Shown here: positions 44,835 through 57,391 of the stretch, one piece after another
Position numbering within the stretch: the stretch's first letter is position 1
How the letters are laid out: each line of letters starts with the position of its first letter
From: Gnetum montanum
Lineage: Eukaryota; Streptophyta; Gnetopsida; Gnetales; Gnetaceae
DNA length: 64,000 bases
Direction: 5' to 3'
NCBI GenBank assembly: GCA_015680685.1
Contig: MNCI01033474.1
Coordinates: 926,009 to 990,008 of the forward strand
The notes under the pieces: generated by a model
What the model was told of the DNA's origin: nothing
What the model saw: the letters and a program-made list of their open reading frames with translations, nothing else
Database searches by the model: none
Made by a program: the position numbers and the translations under genes

Positions 44835-45853
44835 TGATGAGTGGCAAGGTACCCCTACACTCAACCATACGAAACAAGTGTAGCATGCATGATCTGGTCG
44901 AACTCCGCAGACTAAGTGCCTACACGCCCCATGGAACACTTTGGGTTAATCATTCATTATCTCCCCAAACTTATTTGTAGTTTTCATGGTGTATGATTAA
45001 GTAAGTCCGAGGTATATGATTTTTATATCTTTTTATGTTTTATGTCTCCTATGCTAACAAGGTGAAGGGTTGAGAAACTAAGTACTAATTCTAGCTAATG
45101 ACTAAGTCTAAATTAACCTAGCATCAGCAACCGTTCCCACTTATCGTACACACCCTGAACTAATGCAACCGCGGCTACCAAACGCTAATCATTGCTGGGA
45201 TCACCATGTGTAATGCATGTGCTCGAAGTGGTCATATTGAGGCACTTAACTAGGAGGAAAGGGTTGAGAGAATATAATCTAGCCTAAGTGCGATGAGTAG
45301 CCAATTCCTTGACTAACCAGACACATCTTTGTGCACGACTACCACTGGGATTACCAAGCATAGATCCTGAATACACCACTGCATTACCAAGTAGTCACAC
45401 TAGATGCTCGTAATCAAGTCGTACTCATACTACGTTGTGATGAGCAGCCGATTCCTTGACTATCCATACACATCATTAGATGCTCATAATCAAGTCGTAC
45501 TCATTCCACATTCTAGGAGTTTAAGGGTGAGAGAGAGAAAGCAATAAATAATGTTAAAAAAAATCCTATTCCATGCACTGCAAGGTTTATCCAGGAATTT
45601 TCTCTTTATTGCTACACATAACTTGTGTTCAGGTACAATGTTGCTCGAATAAAGATCCGTTCACTTTAGGACTCCTACTGCGAGCACATGGAAAATATTC
45701 TATCTCTAGAGTGATCAATCTACTAGATTTTCCCTACTTCTAGTCCAGGATGAGGAAACAAGGGAGAGCCACCTCTTATTTATAGACTTGGCGGTAGACC
45801 ACGATATCGCGACTACCACGATATCAGGGCCTATGCGATATCGCATCTCATCA
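44835..45853 (-). repeat. element B 5' LTR
   Basis: 1,019 bp, TGATGAG to CTCATCA. TATA at 45777-45784 and a 69-bp U3 with three palindromes, including GCGATATCGC next to the LTR start. Confidence 0.95.
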
Positions 45854-45929
45854 AGACCGAATGGGTTGATTAGTTCCTTCTTATCCCACTTCACCCAATG
45901 TCCCCTTGCTATTATTTGCTTCACAAATT

Positions 45930-46290
45930 AAACTTTTATTTTTAATAGATTAACTTCCATCATCTCACTTATATCATGATATTCTTGCACAATAGCATCC
46001 CAACAAGCCTTGGAATCTTCCTTATTCGTTATCTTGGCCTCAATGCTCTAACTCAAAGAGTTTTATATGATCATCTTGGAAAATGCATTCTTATTTTTTT
46101 TCTTCATTTTTTTTCTTACTTGAGCTTAGCATAAAAGAGAGGTTTCAACCTTATTAAAGCCATTTTTTAGCAAGTATAGATATTTATTAATCTCAAAAAG
46201 CTTCTCATTAGCATGCTTCAATAGGTAAAATTCTTCTTTCCATCAAAGATGATGGAACACTCAAGCACTTTTTTTGACATCCTTAGATCT
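45930..46290 (-). pseudogene. copia-type gag fragment
   Basis: Minus-strand fragments CSIIFDGKKNFTY-SMLMRSFL (about 46185-46250) and IEAKITNKEDSKACWDAIVQEYHDISEM (about 45950-46035) fit the FDGxNYxxW and KEAWDxL blocks of plant copia gag. Frames are shifted between them. It lies just downstream, on this strand, of a possible initiator-Met primer site. It ends at 45930 against the gypsy2-family LTR remnant. Confidence 0.5.
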
Positions 46291-46297
46291 AAAAAAC

Positions 46298-46311
46298 AAG
46301 CTTCAATACCA
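46298..46311 (-). other. possible copia primer-binding site
   Basis: The reverse complement TGGTATTGAAGCTTG shares its first six bases with the initiator-Met site TGGTATCAGAGCC. Placement before a gag-like frame supports it, but no clear LTR edge follows. Confidence 0.4.
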
Positions 46312-48095
46312 TTTCATTCTTTTGAAAGTAGCATAGTGAAAGCTTGGAGGAAGGTGATGAGCCTTGGTCAACATGCCAAAATTAGGTCCAAAAATATCTT
46401 TGTACATCACTTGGATTGATGGATTACATTTTTCTTATTCATCTTTATCACCTAATTTTTCTCAAATCTATGTCTAGTGAGATTATAAATGTCTTTTTAG
46501 CTTGTTGACCTATCATTTAACATTGTTGAAAGAGATGAGAATCAACCCCCTTTAAATTGTCAAATATCACTAACATTGATATGAATTGATATTTCCTATT
46601 CTACATAAATAAAAATATATCACTTTGCATTTTTTTCAAGTAATTGCAATCATTATAGTTGAAACATATTGCTATAAGTCACTAGAGTGATATCTCTATC
46701 AATGAGCCTCAATTATTTTTCTTATAGTTTTAGGCATATATCATTGGATGTCACTGGGATCAATAGAGATTAACATGCTAAGATTTAGAATTAAAATGCC
46801 TATGAAATAATACATTACTTAAATAAATTGATTTCATTTAAGCCCATTATCATGAGTGTAGTTGATATTAAGTATAGAGGCTTTAAAAAATATCATGTAA
46901 TACATATTGAAAGGGAATTAGATATCAAACATGTATATGAGTCTTTGTTGAGTTGAATTCATAGAGGTAAATGGATGTGAGATGAAGGGGAATCTTGGCT
47001 TATCTTTTTATGATTTTTTGATAACTTAGAATGAAATTTGAAATAGACCTAAGATGATGATATGTTTAAGATGATAAAATAAAAATAACATAGACAATAC
47101 AAATGAGATCAATGGTAAAACTAAAATGTTAAAATTGATAAAAATACTATCTTATTTTTCTTATATCTTAACATACATAAGAGGTAGAGCTATTCATTTT
47201 ACATTCTATTAGAGAGAATCAAAGTAATAGAACTTGAAAGAGAGAAAAAACCATATAAATGAAGGTAAATCATAAATTTCTATTGCTAGAATGAATGAAA
47301 TGATGCATTAATATAATGTATTTTAAGGAGGTACATATGACACTCTTGAATCTATTCAAAAATCATGTAGGAGTTCCTCTCATTTGTTCAATATGATAGC
47401 ATGATTCGAGGTGGAGGTGCTTTAGAGCAACTTCCACATCTTGGGGAAGTTTCTTCCTTTCTTAAATCTTTCTACTCTCTCTACTCTTCTCTTCTCTTGA
47501 AAAAATATCCTCTTGGATTATTGGGGTTATTGAAACAATGATCATATACCTCCTTATATATACTTTTTAGAGTATGGTTGTATTACCTAATTCATGGGTG
47601 GAGTACGATTAGACACTAATGTGGCTGCAAGTTTATTCTTAATTGGATGTTAGATCATGTTAATTTATCCATTTTATGCCATTGGTTCTCCACAAGACAC
47701 TTGACTTTTGAGTAGTAGCAACATATGTGAGAGTAAACATGTGTGCTTTTGTGTGCTCCTAAGTAGTTGAAAATAAGAGATATGTGTCATGTGGTCAAGG
47801 GACCCACTTTGACTTATCTTCTACCTTCTTTTTTCTATTATCTTCTCTATTATGTTTTCTCATACATCCTTTATGAATTTTTCTTTCCTTCTTAAGGGAT
47901 GATTCCTTAATATTTTTATTTTTATGGAGCCTTCCATAGCTATTATTTCTTAATATAATTTTTATCATTTTGAATACATCATAAAAACTTATGTGACATC
48001 AAATGTACATTACCATATTTTTTTAACTCTCTCAAAGGGATAAAAGATGAAACATGAAAGGAAGATAAAAATCTTGAAGAGAAGCATCCTCACTG
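46312..48095 (-). other. LTR-like AT-rich region with a TATA box
   Basis: No coding signal. A GTATATATAAGG box on the minus strand (47553-47564) is followed by a purine-rich leader, as in an LTR promoter. It may be the 5' LTR of the copia fragment at 45930-46290, but no second copy exists in the window to prove it. Confidence 0.35.
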
Positions 48096-49980
48096 TTGGT
48101 GACCGTTTGGGACGTGACCGCCAACGAGTGTCCTTGAATAGGATTTAGGTGCTTGCTGGTCTCTGGCAACACCAAGGCCCAGATACCTCCAAATAGACTC
48201 AGTAGTTAATGTTAGTATGTGTATGTATTGTTGTAGTGTGCGGTTGTGAAAAATGAAACGATTGCATTGTGTGTAAACTACAAATGACTTATCTTAAAGA
48301 GATTTAGCCAACTTTGCCAAGTACTATGAGTTATTGAAAGTTCCTATTTTGTTCAATTGCCTAGTCTACACGGTCCTTATAATACCTACTTGTAACAAAT
48401 AAAATTTTGCAAAAAAATTTGAGCACAACTCCACAAATCTACTTCTATTTTTTCCCAGAGAAAGAGATAGTTCCACAAGAAAACTAGAAATAGAGCAAGA
48501 TTCGATGGAAATAGACAAAAAAGAAAGCAGATTTGTGTTAAGACCTCAAATGTTTAAACAAGGTAAAATGACACGAGTAAACACTTCGCAATAAAGCTAT
48601 CTCAAATTCAATAACTACGAATTGTTCAAACTTCCAAGGCTTAAATAAGCAATTTCTTCAAGACAATCCTAATATGCTACCAAAAAATTGCTGCGTAAAC
48701 TATCACATACGAGACTCCATTTTGGCTAGATAATGGATGTCAACAATTGCATTCAATAGAACCTCCAAAATACTTGATAATTTCTAATTGAAATACCACG
48801 GAGATTCACGTTAAAGATAAAAGAAAGCTATTCTGGACCCATCAAAATACCAAATATTTTCTGAACCCTCTTGACTATTGAATCGTTCAACGACTTGACT
48901 ACAAGCAGAGGCTCTCTTACAAAAATCTCAATTGCAGTTCTTATATTTGCACAATGATCAAATTCGCTACTAAAATGCTCTTAAGGCCTTCAAACACAAG
49001 CACTTCTATGGAAAAATTTTAATAGAAATCTTCTATCATGAAACAAGAACAATAAGAGTAATCTAAAAATCCCAAAATTACTTACCAAGCATGATACTAT
49101 CTAAACCACTAGCTAAACAATTTAAACAAAATAAAAAATAAACATAACTCACAAGACTATAACAAAGAGGCTGAAATGTTGTCTTTAGCCAGTCATCTTA
49201 CAAGCAATCTTTCACGATTTCTTCTTTACAAATGCTCTTCCAAGAGCCAAAGTGAGTGATCCCCAAGTGAGAGCTAGTAGTGTTCCAAAAGTGTATCTCC
49301 AAATGTGTGATTCCAAAGTCCCCCCAGTCCCCACAATCCCCCTTTTCTTCTAACCCCTAAAACATTTTTATAGGTTTCAAAAGGTAGTTAGATTCTAAAA
49401 TATCTTAGCTAATTTTTCTCCCAAGTAAGGAAGTTATTTACTTGCCCAACAAGTTAGGAAGTTGTAACTTATACATAAAGTTAGGAGAAAATCATGCTAA
49501 CATTGGCATGTGTAAATATTACAAATATTGCTTTTATAAGAAATAGCCTATATAATAATTTTTTAAAAATAAATCCAAGATCTCCTAAGAGCTTCATACA
49601 ATTGTCATATTTTATTTTTATTTATTTACTAAATGTCATTAAGCCCTAGTAATTCTCAAGAAAGTAATTTAGCATCCACCTTAGTGTAGACGTTGGTGTT
49701 AGTGGCTGTACGGTTAATGAAGAAAGCCGATCCTTGTAAATTTGTATTTTAAATACGTAAAATTTCCTGCTGGCTTCTTGGTGCCTTTAGAACGTCTCCG
49801 AATGTGAAGGCCAAATGTGAAGGTGCCAGGCTTGGAACTATTGGCAAATAGTTTCAAATTATTCCACCCTACCAGAACTGTATATCAAATACCACTGCGA
49901 AAGAAGGCTCTACCACTGTGTTTGGTAACATTGCCGTGTGTTCTGTGAAATACTGTGGCTATTGTAACCTTTGTTGTTGC
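48096..49980. other. unassigned region, possible LTR
   Basis: Begins TGTTGGTGACCGTTTGGGACG. A minus-strand CCTATAAAAATG box (49365-49372) is followed by a G-rich leader, suggesting an LTR or promoter. No frame of interest and no partner repeat in the window. Confidence 0.3.
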
Positions 49981-49994
49981 GTTTTCCCACCTTG

Positions 49995-50955
49995 CCTTGT
50001 CCTACCTTCACCTTGGACCATGCGCTTGATCTCATCCTTGATCAGACACACTTTGTCGTTGGTGATGGTGATGTTGTTTTTGATGCCCGCTGTCTTGATG
50101 CCTAAGGACAACGAAGTCACGTCGAGGAGGAGTAGGTCTTGGACCTTTTCATTGGACTCACCGGAGAGAATGGTTGCACCATAGGCAATGGCCTCATTGG
50201 GGTTGATGCTCTTGTAGAGCTGCTTGCTATTGAAAAAGTCCTAAAGTAGTTGCTGAACCTTTGGGATCCACGTAGAACTACCAAGGAGCACGAGATTGCT
50301 GATGGAGGCCTTGTCCATGTTGGTGTCATGGAGACACTTGTTGATGGGCTCCATGCACATGCGTAATAGATCTATACACAGCTCCTCCAACCACGTGCAT
50401 GTGATGGTCGAGTAGAAGTTGATGCCTTCGAAAAGGGAGTTGATCTCCACGGTTGTCTGTGCCGACATTGACAGCATGCGCTTGGCGCGCTCATAGATGG
50501 TGTGAAACCGATGTAGGGCACACGCATTGGTGGAGATATCTTTCTTATGCTTGTGCTTGAACTCGTGCATGAAGTGGTTCACTAGGTGATTATCCAAGTC
50601 CTCACCACCCAAATGCGTGTTGTCAACCATGGCCTTGACCTTGAAGATACCCTCCTCGATGCTCAGAATGGAGACATCGAAGGTGCCACCTCCGAGGTTG
50701 AAGATGAGCACGTTGCGCTCCACCTTGGACTGGCCTAAGGCCTTCTTGTCTAGCCCGTACACGATTGCCACTACCGTCAGTTTGTTGATGATGTGCATGA
50801 TGTTGAGGTCGGTGATGATGCCAGCATCTTTGGTGGCCTGGCGTTGCGAGTCGTTGAAGTATGCGGGTACCGTGATGATGGCGTGTCGGATAGTTGTGCC
50901 CAGGTATGCCTCCACAATTTTCTTCATCTTGGTGAGTGTGTTGTGAATGCCAAGG
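49995..50955 (-). pseudogene. HSP70: cytosolic-type HSP70 pseudogene fragment
   Basis: HSP70 chaperones bind ATP and unfolded peptides. The fragment starts around [13 protein letters not shown] (near residue 120 of the family) and lacks the N-terminal lobe. It keeps [22 protein letters not shown], the phosphate motif as [11 protein letters not shown] (family: [11 protein letters not shown], so Asp to Asn), [10 protein letters not shown], and [12 protein letters not shown] in place of [14 protein letters not shown] stop follows QQLL at about 50241. The frame then continues [22 protein letters not shown], drops about four residues (AVQA), and continues [23 protein letters not shown]. It then jumps from KTAG to [10 protein letters not shown], deleting roughly 100 residues of the substrate-binding domain in frame. 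No intron. Much more GC-rich than its surroundings. Non-functional. Confidence 0.92.
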
Positions 50956-51047
50956 TGCCAATTATTCGCTTATTCTCTTATAGGAGAATGCCAAATCATA
51001 GAATCATTTCGTATCGTCGACGTCATTGCTGATATCTAACGTGGTGG

Positions 51048-52266
51048 TGTACGTTCCGAAATCGTCGGTTTCTGGCTAGAACGAAACAGAGACTAGGGGA
51101 TCCCCAGACAAGCACAGAAGACCCTCCCTTCACTTGAGGGTGAGCTGGAATGAACGAAGGTAGAGTACCTTAAGTGGTCTTCACGCGGATCAAGCAAGGA
51201 TTTCCCCAAACGTACACCGAAGTGCTATACATTGGGTTATATGTAAATAGTGTAATAGGCGTAAAGCGGAGCATAAACTGCATAACTGATACGAATGGAG
51301 CATAAACGTAAAATAGCGTAAACAGTATACATGCAACAATTAATGCAAAAATTGTAACAGATTTTAGGAAGAAAATGTAACAATGCTCTTTCACAATGAG
51401 AGTTACAATGCACCGGTCTAACGCAGTTGTGGCTTTGACACAAGGCAGACGAATAGCCCCAGTGGATGCAGGGAGGATTGATGACTGGTTCAAACTATAG
51501 GCACAATGTAGAGGTTGTATGCTCAGTATACAGGGTTGTCCAATGTACAAGGTTCTCTGCTCTGGTTCTTAGTGTCTTTGTTTTTCTCTCCATTTTTGCT
51601 CAAAATTTCCAACCCCGATCTAATGAAAAATTGGGATTTTTATACAGGTTTAGACGTTAGACTCGGGTTGGGTGACACGTGGTGCATTGACCGGGTGAGA
51701 AAGAAAATTATAACTATACAGCGTACACCATGCCAGCATACAGGATGCCAGCGTAGAGCATGCCAGCATACATGCATGTCAGTGTATAGGATGCCAGCGT
51801 ACATGGATGCCAGCGTATAGCATGCCAGCGTACACCAAAAATGTACCCAGCGTATACATATGAAAATGCTTCATTTTAAGGTCAAAACTTAATTTTTGGG
51901 TGCCTGAGAGCTACTGGGGACCTTGGGAAAAGTCTTGGGGGGTCCAGATGCTCAGTTCTCTCATGTTTTGACTTATTTTTGGGGCCCAAAAGTTGTTGTA
52001 CGCTGGGCTATACACTGGCCAGCGTACACCAAGGTGTGCCCAGAGTATACTTGGTCAAAACCAAGTATTTTGAACCCAAAACTTGAAATTCTTGATGCCA
52101 GATGCTAATGTAGTCACCTGTGGATCCCAAGGAACTCTCTCTTGTTCAAATATGCTCCGTTTGATGCTATTTTTGAGGTTCACAAGTTTCGATCATGCTG
52201 GGGAGTATCATGACTTAGCTTGATTCTTCTCTGAAAGTGTTGGGTCCAAATTTTTGTGGTGTTCCA
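51048..52266 (-). repeat. element C 3' LTR
   Basis: TATA box TATAAAAA at 51637-51644 (minus strand). Minisatellite at 51719-51855 with about seven 15-bp units. Matches the other LTR throughout except for unit number. Confidence 0.95.
51719..51855 (-). repeat. 15-bp U3 minisatellite, 7 units
   Basis: Tandem (C/G)ATGCCAGCGTANAG units lie about 75-210 bp upstream of the TATA box in transcription direction. The other LTR has about 14 units. Confidence 0.9.
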
Positions 52267-52280
52267 TTGGCCCTTCTTTG
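52267..52280 (-). other. element C polypurine tract
   Basis: The reverse complement AAAGAAGGGCCAA ends exactly at the 3' LTR start. Confidence 0.75.
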
Positions 52281-53939
52281 TTGACGCTTGGAGGAATCAA
52301 CTCGAGAAGTGTTGACAAAGAAGTACAGAACATCATAAGCAACTTGGTAGCATTGTCCTTCAACACTTGGCCAGATGTCATCGCACCGTGTTCAGTAGTA
52401 CATTGGATTGGGGAAATGAAGTTTGTAGCTGGATAGGGAAATGAAAGTTGTGGGGATTAGGACCTGATCAAGGGACTGTCCATGGTAAAGCGGATGCTCT
52501 GGTGTGTATACAGGTCATGCTGATCCTTGTCAATAGCCATTGTTTAGCAGACTCGGAATCAAGACATGAGATGTGCGTCCTTTGGCGGAACAGGACTCTT
52601 GTTTAGTGTTTAAGAGGACTTGTTGGCCACATGATGGTGGGTTACGTTCTCTAGAGGAATAGGCCCTTTGTTTGGTGTTAAAGAAAACCTATTGGTGGAG
52701 AGCCAAAGCTGCGTAATGAGATGTTACTTGAGCTTTTGAGACATGAGTGTTTGTTTCCAAGACAACTGCCTTCCCACCTGAGGCTTATGGGAAGTGCCAA
52801 GGGTCTTGTGGTTCATTTTGCTCTTTGCTCTTTTCTTTTTCTTTCTTTTTCTTTTTTGTTCTTTTTTTGTTTCATTTTTTTTTTCTCTTTTTTGTTTTTT
52901 TTTTGTGTCTCTTTTTTTATGTTTTATCTCTTTTTCTTGTCTCTTTTTTTTCTGTTTTTTTTTTGCCTCTTTATTTTTTGGCAAGAGCTTTCTTTCAATT
53001 TTGCACTCATGCTCATGTGCCATATTGTGTGTTGCAGTTGCTTAAGAGTATCGCAGCATGTAACAGTGTGCTCAAGGTTTTGGGGTGTACTAGGTGCATC
53101 TGGGAACTATAACTGGGTAGGAAAGGGAATAGGAGTGTCGGGGAAATGGAGAATGTATTGGGAACGGTGAATGTACTTTTGAACAGATTAATTAACCTGG
53201 TTGCGTGCGTCAAAAACAATGTGGCACCTTGTCACCGTGATGAATTGTATCCGTGTACGAGCACCACTGGGTGTCATCCTGCAAACATAACTCCAAGAAG
53301 ACAAGAAAACCACAAGCGAATGAGTTAGCGAACACTTCAGGCATGAATGTGACTGATGCAAATGGAGGCACCATGTGAAACTTAAGGCAAAAAAAATGAA
53401 CAGAAATAGTATTGTCAGAGCCAGTGTGATGAATGATGCAACAGGCATTGATGAAGAAATGTCATGAATTATAGTAGCAGATGAATGTGCCAGAAATGAT
53501 ATGACTAGTTTATAGTCTTAGCGGACTATCATGGGTTAGTTTTATGTCATAACCCATTGGACGTTGCCAGTTTATCGTCGTAGCAAACGGTACGATGCTA
53601 GTTTATAGTCATGGCAGACTATGAAGAGGCAAGCTAGTTTATAGTCTTAGCTGACTCTGGTGAATGAGTGTGATAGTTTAGTATCATGTCAAGCAGAGCT
53701 CTATGATGTCGATTTACCATCATGATGCCAATACTTTCTGTGGTATTAGTTTTAAGTCATGATGCCAGGACTGTTGTGTGTGGATGCATGCGTGTGCATC
53801 TATATGATCTTGTAAACAAAAGCTACTAGAGAAAACAATATTAAATAGAAACTACAGAAAACATAACTGAAATGCACCAATAAATAGAAGATAATGTGAA
53901 AGGGTGGTAGTTTAAGACCTTTTCGGGCCATGGTTTAGT
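52281..53939 (-). other. element C 3' internal non-coding region
   Basis: Contains a polypyrimidine run at 52815-52975 (purine-rich on the element strand), a TAGTTTATAGTC-type repeat at 53505-53775, and a tandem 27-bp duplication at 53908-53960 (TTTTCGGGCCATG twice). The frames across 52721-53170 are homopolymer artefacts. No gene. Confidence 0.65.
53505..53775 (-). repeat. degenerate CTAGTTTATAGTCTTAGCNGAC repeat
   Basis: About six imperfect copies of a unit of roughly 30-50 bp starting CTAGTTTATAGTC. Two similar CAGTTTAACRYCTTAGCRGAT copies lie inside the gag coding region near 55300 and 55390. Confidence 0.6.
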
Positions 53940-56900
53940 TTAAGGCCTTTTCGGGCCATGAGAGAACGCGTAAGCTAATACAATACAAACTAAGGTGACG
54001 TATGCACAACGAACAAAGGTGAAGAGTGGGCGGAGATCAGACGTGTCTTTGGCTGTAGGGGAGTCTTGATTATGCAGTTGTTTCTTAGTTGGACATGGTC
54101 TAGGAGGCATGCTAGTTTGCTCTGGGAGGCTTTCAGTTTTTACCACTCGTTCGGGTGTTTTAGCTCTAGGTGTTGTGTTTGTTGTTGTGGGTGTTGCTTC
54201 AAGAGGCTCCTCTCTCAAGACCTGTGACATGTTTGTGTTGTGGTTAGCTTGAAAGGGAGTGTTGTCGCCATGTACAATGACTTGTCCACCTTCGTATGGA
54301 AGGTGGATTTCTTGATGTATCGGTGAGGAAATGGCTCGTTGTTGTGCTAGCCAAGGTCTACCAAGAATCATGTTGAAACTGGGCATCTTTTCTATGACAG
54401 TGAATTCTGCACTGGTGGGGAATTGTTCTCTTGCCACAAAGGCTAAGTTGATTGTGCCCTTAACTATGACACGTGATCCATTGAACGATTTTAAACATGT
54501 GGTTTCTGTTGGCATGATCTCATTTGCCATGCCTAGTTTGTTGATGACAGAGTATAGAATTACGTTTGTTGCCACGCCATCATCAACGTGCACTCTGCAA
54601 ATGGTACATTGCTCAACACGTATGTTAATCAACAATGGAGCTATTGTGAGTTCTCCCCATTTGGGGTTACATTTAACTGCATCATCACGAAAGGCTAAGG
54701 TGTTTGAACCCAATCCTTGTGGTGCGTGTTATGAAATTTTTGCACAGATGGATTCCATGTTAGCAGGGATGTCCTCTGTAATGGGAATGGATGTTAACAT
54801 TTGCACTAAGGCTTCGTGATGAGCCGATGATGTTATGACCAAATTGTACAAACTCATGGTTGTGTTCTTTTGTTTGAGCATTTGTTTCACCTAGGCCAGT
54901 GTAGCTATAAAGTCCGTGTAATCTGCCATTGTGTTAGTTGCCTCTGTATGGGTTGAGGGCTTGGGCCTGGTTTGTTTGGGATTAGGGGCAAGGCCCCCAG
55001 TGTTCAGTTCTTGTATACTAGGTGTGTCCTTCATTTCAGCTATGGGTGTTGTTCATTGTTCGTTTGTCCTCTTTTGTGGCCATTTGGTAGGCTTATCTGT
55101 GTTTTTGGCAAGGTTGACTCTTGAGGGAGAACAAGTTGAGACGTTTCCTACGGTTGGGCTCAGGGTAAGTAAGGGGCCATCACGTGGTGGCACTTTTATG
55201 ACAAATGGGAGTTTAGGAGTTGTTGTTGTTGTTTGACTAGCCTGTTGTGGCACCTTGATAATGAAAGGTTTCTTTGCTGTTGTCGTTGGTGCAACATGCC
55301 AGTTTAACACCTTAGCGGATGACTGTGGTGGTACTTTGACCACAAAGGGTGTCTTTGGTGCTTGGTATTGCATTGCATCTAGCCAGTTTAACGTCTTAGC
55401 AGATGTATGAGGTAGTGGTACTTTGACCACAAAATGTGTCATCGATGCTCGAGGTGGCACCTTGGTGATGATGGGAGGTCTCTTGCTCATAGAGGTAGAG
55501 GGGATTGTTTCCTTGCTAGGAGGCACACAAATTACAAAAGGTTGCTGCACAAGTTTATCTATGCCAATGAAGTTTATGACATAGGAGGCATCGTTTGCGT
55601 TGGGTTGATTTAGGGTGTTGATGTTTAGTTGGCCCCGTTCTATCATTGCTTGTAGATCATCCTTTAACGCACTGTAGGTGTCGGTATTATGACCAGACAT
55701 CTGGTGGTAATGGCAGAATTGGTCTAACTTGAAATTTCGTGGAACCGGGGGCTCATTTGGTGCTGCTAAGGTGGGGTTTAGGGTAGCTCGTAGTACCTAT
55801 CATGTCGGCGGTGAGCATTCTCTGCTACGTGTTTGTATTGAATTTTCCCGGCTTTAAGGAGTTGCTCTAGTAGTTTCGAAGGTTGCGCAGGTAGCGATGT
55901 GTACTTAGAACGATCCTTGCATTGAAAATTGGACCTTAAGGTGGCCCCTGTTATTGTAGGCGGGTTGGTACTGGTGTTTGTTGTTTTTGTGCTTGCGGCC
56001 ACAATTTCCGTTGCTGCCTTTTGTTTGGATACGTGTTGGTTCTTGTAAGCCACATAGGCGGGGTCATTGCTAGTTTGTGCAACTTGTTTAATGTTCTTGA
56101 TCTATGTGAATGCTTGGCCCAATGTTTGAGCGCTTAGGTAGTACATTTTTGACTTAATGAAGTCATTCACGGCTCCCTTCAAAATCGTAAGAAAATACTT
56201 TTTAGGGATGGGCTCATGAAGTTCGTTAAGGGTTGCACTCCATCATTGGATGAACTTTTGCACAGGCTCAAGTGGTGCTTGTTTCACCTATATCATACTA
56301 TCTAGTGTGGCTTCAAGCTTGAGGTTGTACTTAAATCGAGTAACGAACTAATGTAACAGATCCTCCAGAGAGGATATGGAGTTACGAGGCAAGGCTCGGT
56401 ACCAGTCTAAGGCTACGCTCATTAAGGACATAGCAAACACACACAAGATTGCATGGGGCCAAGCTTGAAGAAATAGAGTTTCTGATCAAAACGTGACTAA
56501 GTGAGAATTTGGATCTCCCTTCCCATTATTCTTGGTTAACTAGGGTAGTGTGATTCCCTTGGGTAAAGCTAACGGTGGCACTGAAGAGCTAATTGGATCA
56601 TCACGGTAGAAATCCAGTACTTTAACTTGTTCGATGTTGTCAGCTTTCAGTTTCTTTACCTCATTCGCTAATGCTTGCATCATTTGTTTGGCTTCTGCCC
56701 ACTCTTGAGCGGTAGGTAGATTAGTTGGTTGGGGAGGTTGTTGGGTTGTCATTTGTTGCTGTGGAGCAATGTTCAGAGTTGCGGTTGTGGGGTGTGGCAT
56801 GTTGAAGTGAGTGGGTTGTTGAAAAAGGGGTATGGTTCCTTACCTAGCCACAAACTGTGAAGTGACACCTTGGATGTGCAGAGCCGATGTAGTGAAAGTG

Positions 56901-57391
56901 GTCCCATGCATTTGCACGTGCAGTATGTACTGGGTGGAGATGGGGGTGGGTAACCTCTGTTGGGATACTGGTGCTTGTGTGCTCATTGACACTTGGTGAG
57001 TGGTCATCTGTCCCATGCGAGGATGGACTAATGGATTCATGTAGGCATGGGGACTGAGGGTGTGGTATGAATCCTCAAGTTCAGATTGTGCCTCAAAGTC
57101 ATCTACATCATGTTGGTTTTGGGGCTCCTCATTGGATCGCCATGTGTTTTAGCCCCTTGCCAGAAGGAGCTGGGAGATGAGCCTCTGATGAGAATCAGAA
57201 AGGGGGATGATGTCATATACAAAGGGGATGAATTCATGACCTCCCATGTATATGTTCTTGAAGTTTCGTTTTGCCTCCTGTTCTGTGTGGTCAATAGGAA
57301 GGTTGGCCTAAATCTTCACACAGATGTAGTTATACTGTTCTTGTGTGGGGACTATGAAGGTGCGTGCGCTGGAGTTTTGGGATGATTCCAT
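53940..57391 (-). pseudogene. element C gag-protease polyprotein, Tat/Ogre-like
   Basis: Starts MESSQNSSARTFIVP at 57391. A Pro/Gln-rich head leads to a helical QEWAEAKQMMQALANEVKKLKA segment (56540-56800), then the capsid: DPNSHLVTF, LDWYRALPRNSISSLEDLL (about 56340-56490). The GHNTDTYSALKDDLQAMIERGQL segment (55640-55700) equals the GHxTExCxxLKxxIQDLID motif of Tat gag, with Cys changed to Tyr. Six PFVVKVPP-type repeats follow (55150-55560). Protease (53940-54713) reads CRVHVDDGVATNVI, with catalytic Asp kept and DDG instead of DSG/DTG, then MILGRPWLAQQRAISSPIHQ, a Tat-lineage hallmark. It ends at 53940 with no RT. Several stops and one or two shifts. Confidence 0.88.

Larger units (their letters stand above)
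38229..45853 (-). mobile_element. element B: gag-protease-only Athila-like retrotransposon
   Basis: Complete 7,625-bp insertion with perfect target duplication AGACC (38224-38228 and 45854-45858). LTRs are 38229-39278 (3') and 44835-45853 (5'). Organisation is the same as element A, including the same joint between protease tail and internal polypurine tract. LTRs differ by about 9% in the first 240 bases by eye. The two LTRs carry different numbers of U3 palindromes (5 and 3). Confidence 0.95.

Noticed and set aside
30415-45853. A tandem segmental duplication rather than two insertions
   Set aside because: A and B have different perfect target duplications and different host sequences at their flanks.
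50617-50961. Plus-strand and alternate minus-strand frames over the HSP70 fragment
   Set aside because: They are shadows of the GC-rich HSP70 coding sequence, which is the only frame with family motifs.
52721-53170. Overlapping long hydrophobic frames
   Set aside because: They are translations of a polypyrimidine run (TTTTC repeats) in all frames, a composition artefact.
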